A model generated the notes under the pieces. That model ran no database searches and had not been told where the DNA came from. It worked only from the letters and a program-made list of their open reading frames with translations. From Halictus rubicundus (taxonomy: Eukaryota > Arthropoda > Insecta > Hymenoptera > Halictidae): a stretch of 64,000 nt of DNA. The position numbers were made by a program, and so were the translations under genes. Of this stretch, positions 44,846-56,921 are shown one piece after another (positions within the stretch are counted from its first letter, which is position 1; each line of letters begins with the position of its first letter). The stretch lies in contig NC_135157.1 of assembly GCF_050948215.1 (NCBI RefSeq), positions 558,001 through 622,000 of the forward strand, given 5' to 3'.

Positions 44846-45180
44846 CAGGGTGTCCCAAAAATGTCGGAAAACCTTGAAAGGGGCAGTTCCTGAGATCATT
44901 TGAAGCAACTTTTTCCTTAACGAAAATGTCCTCCTCGGTTTTGTTAAGGAGTCATTAATGGAAAATACGGACCAATCAGAGTGGTGTTACAGCGGTCGGA
45001 TTTTGGCTCGGCCAATGGCGACGCTCCACTCAGCATAATCTATCGCTGTCCGTGTTTTTCGTTAATAACTCGTTAACTAATTGTATGCCGAGGTGGAAAC
45101 TTTCGCAAAGAAAAAAGTTACTTCAAATCACCTCGGGAACCACACCTTTTAAGGTTTTCCGATATTTTTGGAACACCCTG
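44846..45180. mobile_element. MITE, CAGGGTGTCCC family, copy 3 (335 bp)
   Basis: CAGGGTGTCCCAAAAATGTC and ATATTTTTGGAACACCCTG with TA on both sides. Arms of about 130 bp. It lies between the two alternative DGK terminal exons, 413 bp after exon A's stop. Confidence 0.75.
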
Positions 45181-45409
45181 TACATCATTTGAAGGTACAA
45201 AGCTTTCAAGTCCTATTTTCTGTTTCTATTTACATATCCTTCTTTACTTTTGAATAAAGTTTATTTCAATACCAGTCGACGTAATTGTCGTGTATTCTTT
45301 TCAGATGTGTGATGTTTAATCAAAATGTAGTAGCAAATGAACGTATTATTGGTCAATAATAAAAAAAAGCTCAAAAATGTAGATCACAATCTAATAAATA
45401 AACTGTGGT

Positions 45410-45553
45410 TTTTATGCATTTGTGATAAAAATTTAATACATTGATACATGATTATCAACTTATTTGAATTATCAAAAGGAGAATCGAATTTCTATTTGGC
45501 TCTCGTTTTTTGCAATTGATGACGTTTCTTATTCTGCATAAAAATCCGCAGTC
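45410..45553. mobile_element. MITE, TGCGGATTTTTATGCA family, copy 7
   Basis: Left AACTGTGGTTTTTATGCATT, right TGCATAAAAATCCGCAGTC, about 145 bp. Between the DGK alternative exons. Confidence 0.55.
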
Positions 45554-46951
45554 TCCTAATAAATGTGGAAGCTGAACGACCAAAAAATTCAATTTTTACC
45601 GTAGTATAATCGAAAAACTCGTCATTTTTTAAAGAATATGACGATTACAATGATGCATACTTTAATCAATAAGTTTCGTTTAGAGAAAAGTTTTGTTTGT
45701 TTCAAGTTACCGTTATAAATCGGACATTTCATATGCAATGATCTAATGGCTAGAAAAGGGGAATCTTCACCGATTTCAGTGACCTTGAAATATGTTGTCA
45801 AGGTCTGGGTTAGGTCTGGATTAGATTAATAAAGGCTCGGTTAATAAATTCAACATACCGGAGTTTGTCCAGAAATTCATTGATTACTCTATAATTTGAA
45901 TGCTCAACGCAATTCAAGCTTGTCGTAATAGCGTTGTGAAAAATTGCAGATCCAACTAAACTTTATTTCCACATAATCATGTTACGTGTACAGAAATTTT
46001 ATTTACGAAACTGGAATTTTACAAAATTGTATGTAATATATGAATATTAGATATTATATGTTTATATGTTTGTATTATATGTTTAAAAGCAGGTTTTGTA
46101 TATATTGATGACTGATATTTAATAATCGTTCGTGTAATATTTTTCGACTACTACAATTTTATCAAAAATGTGGGATAATTTCTTCTTATTCCAATATAGA
46201 ACAATATTAAAATTACATGAAACACTTGAAAAATCATAGTGAGTTCGTTTGAATTATAACCTGTTGTTTTTCACAACACTGTATATGATCTAGTTGTTAT
46301 GCATATTTTTTCAAATAGTATTTTTCAGCTTAATCGATTACCACTTGAAGGACATTCAAATATTTCAATATACAACGATTTCACGAAATTCAAAAATACA
46401 CGATCATAATCATTCAATGATCACGTTCGGAAGTTATTTTCAATTTACGTTCGTTTCGCGTTCATTATTGTAAATTAAAAATGGATTCTTTTCCAAATTT
46501 TCTCGAACAGATGCAATTAACAGATACAATTAACAGATGCAGTTTTTTAGAAGGTTCCTCTAACAACTGTGTCCGGCGACAAATATCAGTTGTTAGTTAC
46601 TTTTATTAGATTTAACGTAACTCTTGTACATAACTTTTGTACTAGTAGATTGAGTGTATCAAATATTAATATAATATATCTGAACTTCTACTTTTAAATT
46701 CTATTGTGATATTACTCTGGTATATCTAAAGATTTTTAGCTTTTCAATAGAAAGTTTCATGAAAAATACGTCAATAGGGGGTGTAACATTTTTAGTTTCT
46801 TAGGTCTCATAGGATACAGATTGTCATCCACGAGACTGCTCCATAATCTATAAATATTTTACGCATAAGTAAAAATGATCATTGAACATCCCATGTGATC
46901 ACGAAGAAGAGAAAGATGTCCTGCAAGAGGTGATCGATCTTGTGTTATTAC

Positions 46952-47752
46952 TAGACTGCGGATTTTATGCATTTCTGACAAAAGTGAGCATGTGGAATAC
47001 AAAATAGTGTATATACGAAGAGAAATGAAACATACCGTTACATTATTTCCAACCTTCCAAAACTATTAAAAATGGAAACAAAGGGTTAGCCAAGCAAGGT
47101 AAGCATGGGTAATCGACGCCTGTGCCATTTTCATTTTTTGGCTGCTGAGCAATGCTCTTTATCTAAAACACTATTGCGTAAAAATTCAGATCTCTATCCC
47201 CTTGTTTAAGGGTAATACGAGGGTGAAAAGACGAAACTTTACTTTTTATTTTCTCAGTTATTACTTAAGATATTTAGATGAAATAAAAGCGAAAATGAAG
47301 CTTCAAATTAGGTTTATATGGGATATTGTTCAGAATTCTGAATCAGTTATTAAGGTTTGAAAAAAATTAATTTATTTTTCAGGGGCAGTTCTCGCAAATA
47401 ACCCGTTGAGAGACCGCACCTTTAAAAAATCAGGAATAATGTTGTACAACGTAACTATAATTTGTAAAAGTTTTTAGATGGTCAAATGGGTGGAACACTG
47501 TGAAATAATTTTATAAAGTTATGGTGACACTGCAGCTATCTATCTTCCGACTTTGATGATTTTTGGATATGTTATAAATCTTAACATTTTGAATAACTTT
47601 TTTTTCAACGATAGATATATACTATTTTTATATACTATTTTAGGTAATGAAAAATAGCATGGGTACCGATTATCCTGCTAGACCCTTTCTAGTTAATTGC
47701 TGTGTGTGTTACAATTTAGGTGGAGAATTGTGCATAAAAATCCGCAAGTCTT
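46952..47752. mobile_element. MITE, TGCGGATTTTTATGCA family, copy 8 (long form)
   Basis: CTAGACTGCGGATTTTATGC at the left and TGCATAAAAATCCGCAAGTC at the right, 800 bp apart. The extra interior has no recognised coding. It ends 163 bp before terminal exon B. Confidence 0.55.
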
Positions 47753-47914
47753 AAGTATTACTTCTTTTCATCCACGAATATAATCTTCTTGTTGGTCTGT
47801 AAAAATCCTGGCTGTTAAGGAATTGCGAGATATTGTTGTTTACTTGGTCTGAATGGCATTGACTCTTTCTCAATTGCTGGTTTATGCGCCCCCTGTGACC
47901 CTGCCCCTTCCTAG

Positions 47915-48028
47915 GCGACGATGCTGAAGAAGACCAAGGGTAAAATGAAACGGCGTAATACAGAGTCCAGCATGCAGCTGGCCCTTCAGGCCGCGCCATC
48001 GGGCGAACCGGAACCGGAAGTCTTCTGA
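47915..48028 (+). CDS. Dgk-theta: DGK theta alternative terminal exon B
   Basis: The acceptor CTGCCCCTTCCTAG precedes a 37-codon frame ending in TGA at 48026. The frame begins ATMLKKTKGKMKRRNTESSM and ends QLALQAAPSGEPEPEVF. It matches exon A at its start, including the RRNTE site but without the +2 proline, and then diverges. Because both exons carry their own acceptor, phase-0 entry and stop, they appear to be mutually exclusive last exons made by duplication. Exon B is followed by a long AT/GA-repeat region that is probably its 3' UTR. Confidence 0.88.
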   Translation, partial: ATMLKKTKGKMKRRNTESSMQLALQAAPSGEPEPEVF

Positions 48029-49140
48029 GTGTCCGAACGTTCCCCGTGCAGGCGGAACGAAAAATCCGCGCGGGGACAACACGCGGAAAACCGGCCGCGC
48101 CGCGACTCTGTCACACGCAAGAAACGGGATCGGCCACGGAAATCGTCTGTCTGAGTTGCGTCAAGGATGACGATGGCCGCCGTCGCTCGCAATTCGATCC
48201 CCCGGTGAAAACAAGAAAACTCGACGACTCAAGTCTCTCACCGACAACGACAGCAACAACAACAACAACAACAACAATAACGGACAAGAACCTACGCCAC
48301 CAAATAAACACGCAACAGCTGCTCCAGGAATGCCAGGACAATGAACCATGAACACGACGACAAATCACGTTTCAAACGATATGAAACGATACCGAACAAT
48401 GCCACCAGGGACAAACACGCTCGTATAAGAACACTTCGTTAACGAGCTCGCGAGTATAACTTTTAATGTCCTCCTTCCGAGTTGCTCGATGAAAAATGTA
48501 GATCTCATTTTTAAATGTTAATAACCATTATGTAGCCTCGTACCGTAGCCTCGAACGATATTTTTTTAGTGAAGAAGAACGACGAAGCGAACGACGACAA
48601 AGACAAACAATGTAGAGGGTTTGAGAAACGAACAATCATGGTACGACGAGATTCGTCGACTCGCGCACACGTGACATTACCAGGGAATAAGAGCAGTATT
48701 TGAGCAAGTACGTTTTTCCTCCTGTTTATTCGCTTTGACAGCCGCGTAAAACTATTTCGCATTTATCATTTCTGTTTTTCTAGTCCGTTTCACTTGCCCA
48801 TCCACGTCCCCTTCTCTAAAACCCCAAACGTCCCTTACCCACGAACCTTGGATGAACAGGAAGTGAACCGTTGTACACGACGTTTCGTATGATATTTTAC
48901 TGTTCCACCATAAGTATCGTGGTACGATAAAAATCAGTTCTTATTAATACAATACATAATATTTATGATTAAATATTAATATATTTACAAGAGAGTAATG
49001 TATTAGTATTACGGTTTTAAGTTGTGATAACTGTTGTGCGTCTGACTGCTGGGCAGTCTGGAATTTATAAGAAGCAAAAAAAAAGAACAAATACCAGTGG
49101 CAGTCAGTCATTTCATAGGATACGAAAAAAGCGAAAAAAA

Positions 49141-49141
<1 letters not shown>

Positions 49142-49190
<49 letters not shown>

Positions 49191-49201
49191 ATATATATAT
49201 A
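49142..49201. repeat. (TA)n microsatellite
   Basis: About 27 TA units with one TATTAT interruption near 49,187. Confidence 0.95.
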
Positions 49202-49319
49202 ACGAGCGAAAGTTATTGAGAGACAAGCATGTAGATGTAATCGCCTCCAGCGAGGGTGAATCGACGGCGAAGCGCTTTGTCAACTCGTCTCGACGAAATC
49301 TCGGGGTAGGAGGGGGGAA

Positions 49320-49321
<2 letters not shown>

Positions 49322-49352
<31 letters not shown>
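49322..49352. repeat. (GA)n array 1
   Basis: About 15 GA units on the plus strand. Confidence 0.95.
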
Positions 49353-49355
<3 letters not shown>

Positions 49356-49668
49356 CGATTAATTCCGGTCTCGACGAAGTCGTAGAATCTGAGGCGACTT
49401 GGCAATGTTCTTTTTACCGTCCGGCCGATTCTGGCGACGTACTTCCGGTCGAAGGGAAGCTTGCGAGAGCCAACGGTAGGCAAACACATTCCACTGGAAA
49501 CGTGGTCGAGCACAAATGGGACATGTACATTTCTAAACCATGCCAAAAGAACTTCTAACGTGCTGTCACTTTCACGCTGTTTGGACACCTCTCCGTGGAA
49601 CAGGTTCGTTACATGATCGAGCATGATGAACGTGGATGCTGACATAGCGAGTAGATAAGAGCGAAAAA

Positions 49669-49670
<2 letters not shown>

Positions 49671-49711
<41 letters not shown>
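49671..49711. repeat. (GA)n array 2
   Basis: About 19 GA units, followed by a looser GA-rich stretch to 49,763. Confidence 0.95.
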
Positions 49712-49714
<3 letters not shown>

Positions 49715-50150
49715 GAGGAAGACATAGAAAGGGGGGAATGAGAGAGAGAGAGAAAGAGAGAGATGGTTGTTCGATCGGCTTAACGAAGAGTGATTAAACG
49801 CACTGACACGGCTTTCGAGCCTCGTGGATCGTGTTCATACCATGGACCTTTCGTTGGCATCATTCGATTAAGAGACAATTTCGGTGCCAAACAGTTGTAC
49901 ATAATACTGTAAATGTGGGAGATAAAAAAAGCGCGAGAGTGAGAGAGAGGGAGAGAGTGAGCGAGAGAATGAGAAAAATGTTATTTGACCGGCGAGAAGC
50001 GAACGATACGGTGTTACATGCCGAACATTAAACGATTGTCCCCGACGCATAGCGAAACGATGCGCGGGGTTTAGGCGAACGGATGAGAATGCGTGTGTTT
50101 ACGTGTCGCGCGTATTTCAGTTGATCGGGGTGAGAAAGGGAGAGAGGGAG

Positions 50151-50152
50151 AA

Positions 50153-50188
<36 letters not shown>

Positions 50189-50210
50189 GAAGAGAGAGTG
50201 ACAGAAACAC

Positions 50211-50259
<49 letters not shown>

Positions 50260-50281
50260 GAAAAGAGGAAGAGAGAGAGAT
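50151..50281. repeat. (GA)n arrays 3 and 4
   Basis: Two GA runs (about 50,157-50,187 and 50,215-50,254) separated by ACGAAGAGAGAGTGACAG and followed by GA-rich sequence. Long Arg/Glu and Ser/Leu open frames across them are artefacts. Confidence 0.93.
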
Positions 50282-51280
50282 AGAAGAATCGATGCCTTCG
50301 AACGCGTAGAAAAAAATATTACGTGAACGAGCGAAAAGGGAACAGCGGGAGAACGTGTCGAACGGGAGTGGGATTATCGTACGCGTCTTCTTTCGTTTTG
50401 TTTTGCGTTGCAGGGAACGCGCTTGTAGAGTATATAAAAAACCTCCTCCTGTGCACCCTCTAGATAACATTCGTAGATGTCGATAACGATAGCGTCTTTT
50501 CACGGGAAACGCGAACACAGGCGGAGGAGGCACGGATCCGTCGGTGAAGGAAAACCAATTCGAAGGGAGGCCATCGGTTCCCGGATGATCGAGACCAGGC
50601 CTCCCCGATTTTCTTATCACAACCTGCCAATGATGTATGGGCTCAGTCGTTCGTCCTCGACATCCGGCGATCCGCGAGTACGAATGACGCATCGGCGGCA
50701 GATTGGCGAGTGACCGAGTGTTCGGTTGTTCTATGTTCACACTTCTCTTCGTCGAGTTTGTCTCTTTCATTTCCGTTACTTCCGTTCCGTTCAATCCGGC
50801 CGGGAAAGCCTGTGTTGCACAGCGTTCTATTCGCGCTGTCGAAATTTGCTGCGAAACGAAACAATAACGGGGATCGGGACACCGCGATAAGCTAACGGAA
50901 CAATTCGCGTATTGCGAATGAATGTGCTATAAACGGAACAACAAAAAATCGATCTGTTACACGACTGAATTCGTGTCCTGACCTGTCGACGACGGCAACA
51001 CACACGCACGCGCGCGTGCGCGCACACACACATGCATACATACATATGCACTCTAGCCACAATGTAAACGTATACCCAGCCACAGGTAGAACTGCGAGTT
51101 CGATCTGCTTTGTTTTTCTACGACGGGCAACACTCGACAAACACTGTTTCTCATCAGTTTTCGCGCGTTCGCATCGTACCTTTGTAAGATATAGATTTTC
51201 CCCGGACGAAAACAATCAAATACACCGTTCCGTATTATTTCCTATCGATTCAAACGAACGCGCGCACGAGACGGAGAGTG

Positions 51281-51281
51281 T

Positions 51282-51323
<42 letters not shown>
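51281..51323. repeat. (GA)n array 5
   Basis: About 20 GA units on the plus strand near the end of the presumed 3' UTR. Confidence 0.95.
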
Positions 51324-51327
<4 letters not shown>

Positions 51328-51761
51328 GAGAAGGTATTGTAATTATAGGACCGGATGTGACACGTTCTGAAATAATTTTCTTTTCTTCGAGTATCTTAAT
51401 TTTAATGTCCAGATTATATATACGTATTATAACGACTGTACGAGAATAAATTTGTTGTATTATGTTGATACACAGTGGTAACACATCGTACAAATGAACT
51501 GCTTAGCGTAATGAACTTTCGTTCCGAGTTCACCTCTTCTACTTTTGACGCGCAGCACGTTATTGTACCGTGGACGGCGAGATTTTTCGTTGGAGTCATG
51601 TCTTGGCGTGTATTATGGAAAGATTGAAATATTACAGAAATTAATGTACACATTACCTCTGCAGTTTTCATGCTTTTTGATACGTGGTTCCATTAAGTAA
51701 GTATTATCCCCACTCCCGAACAGAAAGCATTTAACACGTTGTCTGCCATACCACCTATATA

Positions 51762-53654
51762 CAGGGTGGCCCACATAACTCTGAACAGCTCAATATCTCG
51801 AAAACTATGCCATCGATTTTAAAGTTCTTAGTCTTAAATTGCATGGGACTGAAGGGCCTTTCTGACTACATAAACGTGAAGTGGCCTCCCTTCCCCTTTA
51901 ACGGGGGAGGGGAGGTACCTTTGTAATTTTAAATGGAACCCCCTATAAAATGTTACATATTTAGATTCTACCGGAAAAAACAAGTCAATTTTGTCTGAAA
52001 CATTTTTTTGTCAGATACTTCCATGATGAGATATAACAGTTTGAAGTTTCGAGTTGTAGGTACTTGAAGCGCTCGGAAATAGCGTTATGGAATTATACGC
52101 GCTTGAGTCCTTTGCTTATTCATGAAGAAACACAAACAATAATATTTACAATTCTTGAGTTTGACTCACTTATCTATGAAAACGTTTTCAGTTTAGAGCT
52201 GTTATTCAAGCAGTAACATTGTGATTATGGCTTCTTTTGACACAGAAGTGAATATGTTATTAACGTTAGGTGGATGCCAAAAAAATTATCGGCGTGCAGC
52301 AGTGTTGTTTTTTGAACGTTATGGGATCAAAAAATGTCATGCAACATTTCATAATTTAGAAAAGCGGCTTCGCGAGCACGGTGAATTGTGTAAAAAAAAC
52401 TCGCAATAAACCTAAAGCTGTCACTAATGAAAATAATAGTGCCAGTATTCTTGCTGCAATTACATTAAATCCTCATATTAGTCAACGTACACTTGCACAA
52501 ACATCACATATTAGTCGTTCATCAATTCAACGAATTTTGAAACGGCAAAAGTATCATCCATATCACATGGTTTTATCACAAGAGCTTTTGATAGCAGATT
52601 ACGATCACCGCGTAAGATTTTGTGAGTGGCTGCAGGGTGTTGTGGAAAACGACTTTTTGTGCAAAATACTTTTTTCCGATGAGGCCACTTTTATGAATTC
52701 AGGGCATGTAAATAGACATAATCTGCATTATTGGGCCGTGGAAAACCCAAATTGGATGCGATGTGTTCCCTTTCAACATCGATGGTCTTTAAATGTTTGG
52801 TGTGGCCTAATAGGAGATTTTGTGATTGGACCTTATTTTTTTCAAGAAACTGTAACATCTGCAAGTTATTGTGATTTCTTAAAAAATCATTTGCCTGCGC
52901 TTTTGGAAGATGTGCCACTGCACGTTAGAAGAGAAATGTGGTTCCAACAAGACGGCGCTCCTCCACATTTTGCAATCATCCCCAGGCAATTTTTGAACGA
53001 AAAATTTGGGAACAAATGGATAGGTCGTGGGGGACCTCGTCAATGGCCTCCTCGATCCCCCGATCTAACACCATTAGATTTTTTCTTATGGGGATATGTA
53101 AAGGACAAAGTTATGTTTGAACCACCGACGACAAAAGAGGATATGAAACAAGGAATACGTGACGCTTGCGCTTCAGTGACTCCCGAAATGTTAAAAAGTG
53201 TTAGAACAACTTTGATGTTTCGAGTAAATAAATGTTTACAAGCCCGTGGTGGACATTTTGAACATTTAATTTAAAGTACATTTTATTTCTTCACGAATAA
53301 GCAAAGGACTCAAGCGCGTATAATTCCATAACGCTATTTCCGAGCGCTTCAAGTACCTACAACTCGAAACTTCAAACTGTTATATCTCATCATGGAAGTA
53401 TCTGACAAAAAAATGTTTCAAACAAAATTGACTTGTTTTTTCCGGTAGAATCTAAATATGTAACATTTTATAGGGGGTTCCATTTAAAATTATAAAGGTA
53501 CCTCCCCTCCCCCGTTAAAAGGGAAGGGAGGCCACTTCACGTTTATGTAGTCAGAAAGGCCTTTCAGTTCCATACAATTTAAGACTAAGAACTTTAAAAT
53601 CGATGGCATAGTTTTCGAGATATTGAGCTGTTCAGAGTTATGTGGGCCACCCTG
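51762..53654 (+). mobile_element. DD41D Tc1/mariner-type transposon with about 370-bp inverted repeats
   Basis: CAGGGTGGCCCACATAACTC at 51762 is mirrored at 53,635-53,654, with TA on both flanks. The arms (51,762-52,130 and 53,289-53,654) match almost base for base, far longer than the 20-30 bp usual in Tc1/mariner. Between them lies one transposase gene. High arm identity suggests fairly recent insertion. It lies just beyond the presumed DGK 3' UTR. Confidence 0.92.
52221..53274 (+). pseudogene. DD41D transposase, one frameshift from intact
   Basis: The first 57 or so codons (MASFDTEVNMLLTLGGCQKN ... REHGELCKK) carry the first helix-turn-helix. The frame then changes at a run of eight A (52392-52399) and the remaining 290 codons are open to TAA at 53272. 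They include a second helix-turn-helix (ISQRTLAQTSHISRSSIQRI) and catalytic FSDEATF, FQQDGAPPHF and PPRSPDLTPLDFFLWG, with 41 residues between the second and third acids. The C-terminus ends in GGHFEHLI, as in relatives. The frameshift is either a real mutation or a homopolymer read error. Confidence 0.9.
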
Positions 53655-53656
53655 TA

Positions 53657-54356
53657 TAAGTGACGGAATTATTTGTCCAAATTGAAAAATTAATTTTTAC
53701 ATCAATATATTCATTATACCACATTTGGTTAAGATCTAAGAAATGCAGGAAGACTCAAGGACTACTTACAAGTAGTACTGTACATTTTATCACGTTTTAT
53801 TAACACTAGATTGCCGGATGAAAAACAAGGTATCTGGTCACTTAGTGATTCCCTCAGACAGATTGGTGGTATTGTATGATAATGAGGGTGATGAGATACC
53901 TATCTTCATAATTCTATTAAAAAACTAACATATGTTTTAAAAAAAATCAAAGTTTTTCTATACATATAGCAATAAAATCACAAATGAGTCAAATTGATTC
54001 GCTCCGGCAATCTAGTATTAAATACATTACTTTAATTTTATGGAATTTTTGAGGTTGCAGCTTAGACAGTCGAAAATCCGAAAATGCCAGGTACCCGATG
54101 GTCGGCAAGGCATCGCACAGCGGTTGGAAACCGTGAAAACGCGAACTAAATTCATAGCGATGTTATTTATACGCTACTTTTATGAACAGAACGTATTTAG
54201 GGGTTCCTTGGGACGTAGAATCTGATTTTAGAGTAATTTTTTTACTGCGATAAATAACAACAATTATAAACGACTGTTGTACTGGGTACAATCAAAGTTT
54301 TAAAGTGCCAAACTTTGTCAGTATATTCTATAGGCCTAAATAAGAAAAAAATCAGC
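53657..54356. other. No gene seen
   Basis: AT-rich sequence between the DD41D element and the LTR fragment. A 61-codon frame at 54,040 has no recognisable features. Confidence 0.5.
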
Positions 54357-54703
54357 TTCCTGGTTTCGCATCAGGTGCGTCTGTGAGTTATCCACCTTCC
54401 TTTCAAATCGGGTTCGCCGCGTGTGTCTCCTAGTGACTCCCCGATTTCGCATTGGGTGCGTTCGCGAAGTTTCATCCTCCTAGTAGCTCCTCGGTTTCGC
54501 ATCGGGTGCGTCTGCGTTTGACTCCAACCTCCCAGAGGTTCCCTGATTTCGCATCAGGTGCGTCCTCGACGTCAACTACCCTAGCGGCTCCCCGATTTCG
54601 CATTGGGTGCGTCCGCGTACCTAACTAACAAATTGAAACCATATTCCTGGGGTAACAACCCCTCGCCGGCCTCTCGCGTTGCTCGCAGCCCTGGCTCGTA
54701 ACA
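54357..54703 (+). mobile_element. LTR 3'-end fragment with five tandem hairpin modules
   Basis: The last 110 bases (CGTACCTAACTAAC...GGGGTAAC...CTCGTAACA) match the end of the solo LTR at 31,880-31,969. Upstream are five modules of 49-80 bp, each with a stem-loop around TTTCGCAT, at 54359, 54439, 54490, 54542 and 54591. The rest of the LTR is absent or unrecognisable on the left. Confidence 0.7.
54359..54607 (+). repeat. Five-unit tandem hairpin array with stem-preserving changes
   Basis: The units read CCTGGTTTCGCATCAGG, CCCGATTTCGCATTGGG, CTCGGTTTCGCATCGGG, CCTGATTTCGCATCAGG and CCCGATTTCGCATTGGG. In each, the six-base arms still pair, allowing G-T. T-A at the third pair changes to C-G on both sides. 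The TTCGC loop is invariant. Confidence 0.75.
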
Positions 54704-56921
54704 TGTAATACACCTGTAGTTAGAAAAGGCTAAAAAGGTTTATAAAAAAACAAAGGAAAGGTTTATATTTGCATTCCAAAATCAAACATTTCATATGCAC
54801 CGACTTGATCAGTGATTTCTTGAAAGAATTGTAAAAAGTAATACAAGAAATATCAATCAAATTAACTTGTACACATTTTAACAGTAAAAGTGTGTAGCGA
54901 AACAAATGATGGTAGCGAACATGTTAATTAGGGTTTGTCGATTTTTAAAAACCGGTTTAATCGGAATTTGCAAAGTTCGAAAACCGATTATTAAATTTGA
55001 AAACCGATTTTAAATATTGGAATTAGTATGCATTAGTGTGCATTTTATAGTTTTTAATGGACTAAATTCTAGTTTTCGAAAAATTTAATCTTGAGAAGCC
55101 AAATTTTTAATTCAAAAACTTCTATTTTGTAATTCTGAAACTATCTAAATGGTTCTTGTAAGACGGTAGTATTCAAAACAAAATTTTACATTCTTATAAC
55201 ATTATAAATATTTAAACTCGTTTACTACGAGATCTACGAAGTACCAAAAATGATTAGATCACAATACTAATTGTAAGTAAAAATAACTATCGTGTATTTA
55301 TTGAGAATTTTAACAATTTTTATTATAATACATGTCCAAAACAATAAATTCATAATCTCACCTAATAGAAAATTAAAAGATTTGGACCAATTTTAGGACA
55401 TTTTACATTTTATTTATGAAATTAAGCGACTACAAGATAAATATTACATCATAAGATAGAGCACACAGTTCTTTACACGGATACTGTTGAAATAATCTAT
55501 AACGTAGATGTTGTCTTCGATTGGAAAAATATTTTGTCTGTTAACGAACCATTATACATGTATATTAAAAAAGCAATTTAAATTATGTATCTGCTTATTG
55601 CTGTCATTATTTCTAAAGGTGAGGTTAAATAATAGATATAAATATCTATAGATAATAATAGTATTATTTATAGACACAACATTTAAAAATTTTCTGGTTC
55701 ATTTACAGGCTAAGTACTTTTTTATAATTACATATTTATATCACTGAGGTATAGTGAGACACCCACGTTTTCTTATAAAGTTACAGACTAAATTATTATA
55801 TAGAAATAATTACAAACTTACGTAATGTTACGTTTGCATATCTTGTGTTCACATAGAAAGAAATTTTAAGCCAAATAGAAATTACAAGTTTCTTAGTTTA
55901 ATACAACTGTGACTATAATAAAGACCCCCTTTTTTATTATTATTAATATAATGTTTTAGAGTGTTATGTTTTTATTCTTGCAAATAAGGCTACGTATTAC
56001 TTTAAAGAAATGTACACTTTATAAATGTGAAAAATTGATTGGTTAAAAATTAAACGATAATTAAATAATTATCTTTCACAGTCCATGATTTTGAGTTGAA
56101 TTCTCAATTATGTCCGGCATTATTCTTATTTTTACTTTTTAAGCGACATACTTTCATTTTTTCTTTTATGTGACAAAGAAAAGTAAACGGAATATACATG
56201 TATAAAGCAATAATGGTGAGCAATTTATATAATATATTAGAACAAAAAAGTATCTTTATTATTTTCACAGAAGGATATAAAATAAAAATAATTAATTTCA
56301 TTAGATTACAATGGATTACAATTATTAATAGATTTTTTAATATTTCAATTTTATTCGGTCAATCTTGAAAAGTTTTCCGTACCATATCAAGTTCAAAAAA
56401 TCACACTTGAAACCACGTTTGAAAGCAATACCATTCAAATTATCCAAAATTTCACATTACCAAAATCGGAAGACATATACATATGCAACGACATAGTCTT
56501 CGATGCTATCATCAATAGACCAATTTTAAAATTGAAATAAACGTATTATATTATACAAGGAAGGCCATAACTATTGATAACATTTAAATAATTAATGACA
56601 CTTCACAGTCTGATGTAAAAACAGAATAAATACAAGTGATAAGCGAACAAAATGTCATTAATTTTTCAATGGTAGTGCATTTTATGGCCCGCTGAGCGTA
56701 TGTACGTTGATTTATTTATACACTTATTTCTGTTTGAAATAAATTATTGATACACGTATGCAGAAACACTTTAAACCATATGCAACGAAACAGAAACTGT
56801 CAAATACATAAGAACCATCGAGCTGTCAGTTTCGTAGGGAATGCAACATTATTATACCGTATATAAGTGTTTACAATATTTCATGGCACGGAACAACGAC
56901 ATAATGAAATGCAAATTTTTG
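54704..56921. other. No gene seen; AT-rich DNA
   Basis: No open frame with recognisable content. A short run AAACCGATT recurs four times near 54,945-55,010 (AAAACCGGTT, AAAACCGATTATTAAAT, AAAACCGATTTTAAA). The rest is featureless to inspection. Confidence 0.5.

Larger units (their letters stand above)
17895..48028 (+). other. Dgk-theta: Diacylglycerol kinase, theta-type: gene span visible in the window
   Basis: Twelve spliced segments join in frame to about 700 codons. Their order is a charged linker, a Ras-association domain ending in NNFYLTDLY, an inter-domain region, the catalytic domain (VFVNVKSGGCQG; CGGDGTVGW; PLGTGNDLAR), the accessory domain (NNYFGIGVDAE ... WGSGANPWG) and a short basic tail. 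DAG kinases phosphorylate diacylglycerol to phosphatidic acid with ATP at membranes. The RA domain plus single catalytic and accessory domains mark type V (theta). The three C1 zinc fingers of the family are missing and should be encoded upstream of the window. Introns carry many transposons, the largest (18,237-30,730) a three-level nest. Two alternative last exons are present. Confidence 0.92.
48029..51470 (+). other. Probable long 3' UTR of DGK theta (exon B form)
   Basis: The 3.4 kb after the exon B stop lacks any of the MITE families that crowd the rest of the window. It carries a CAA run (48,250-48,280), a TA array and several GA arrays, and contains an AATAAA at about 51,443. The absence of insertions suggests constraint or a transcribed UTR. 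The extent is inferred, and the true cleavage site cannot be seen. Confidence 0.4.

Noticed and set aside
49024..51493. Open frames rich in Arg/Glu or Ser/Leu over the GA arrays
   Set aside because: They arise from simple repeats and have no domain or splice evidence.
54359..54607. A CRISPR-like array
   Set aside because: Units are internally variable, spacers are related to each other, and the context is an LTR in a eukaryotic genome.
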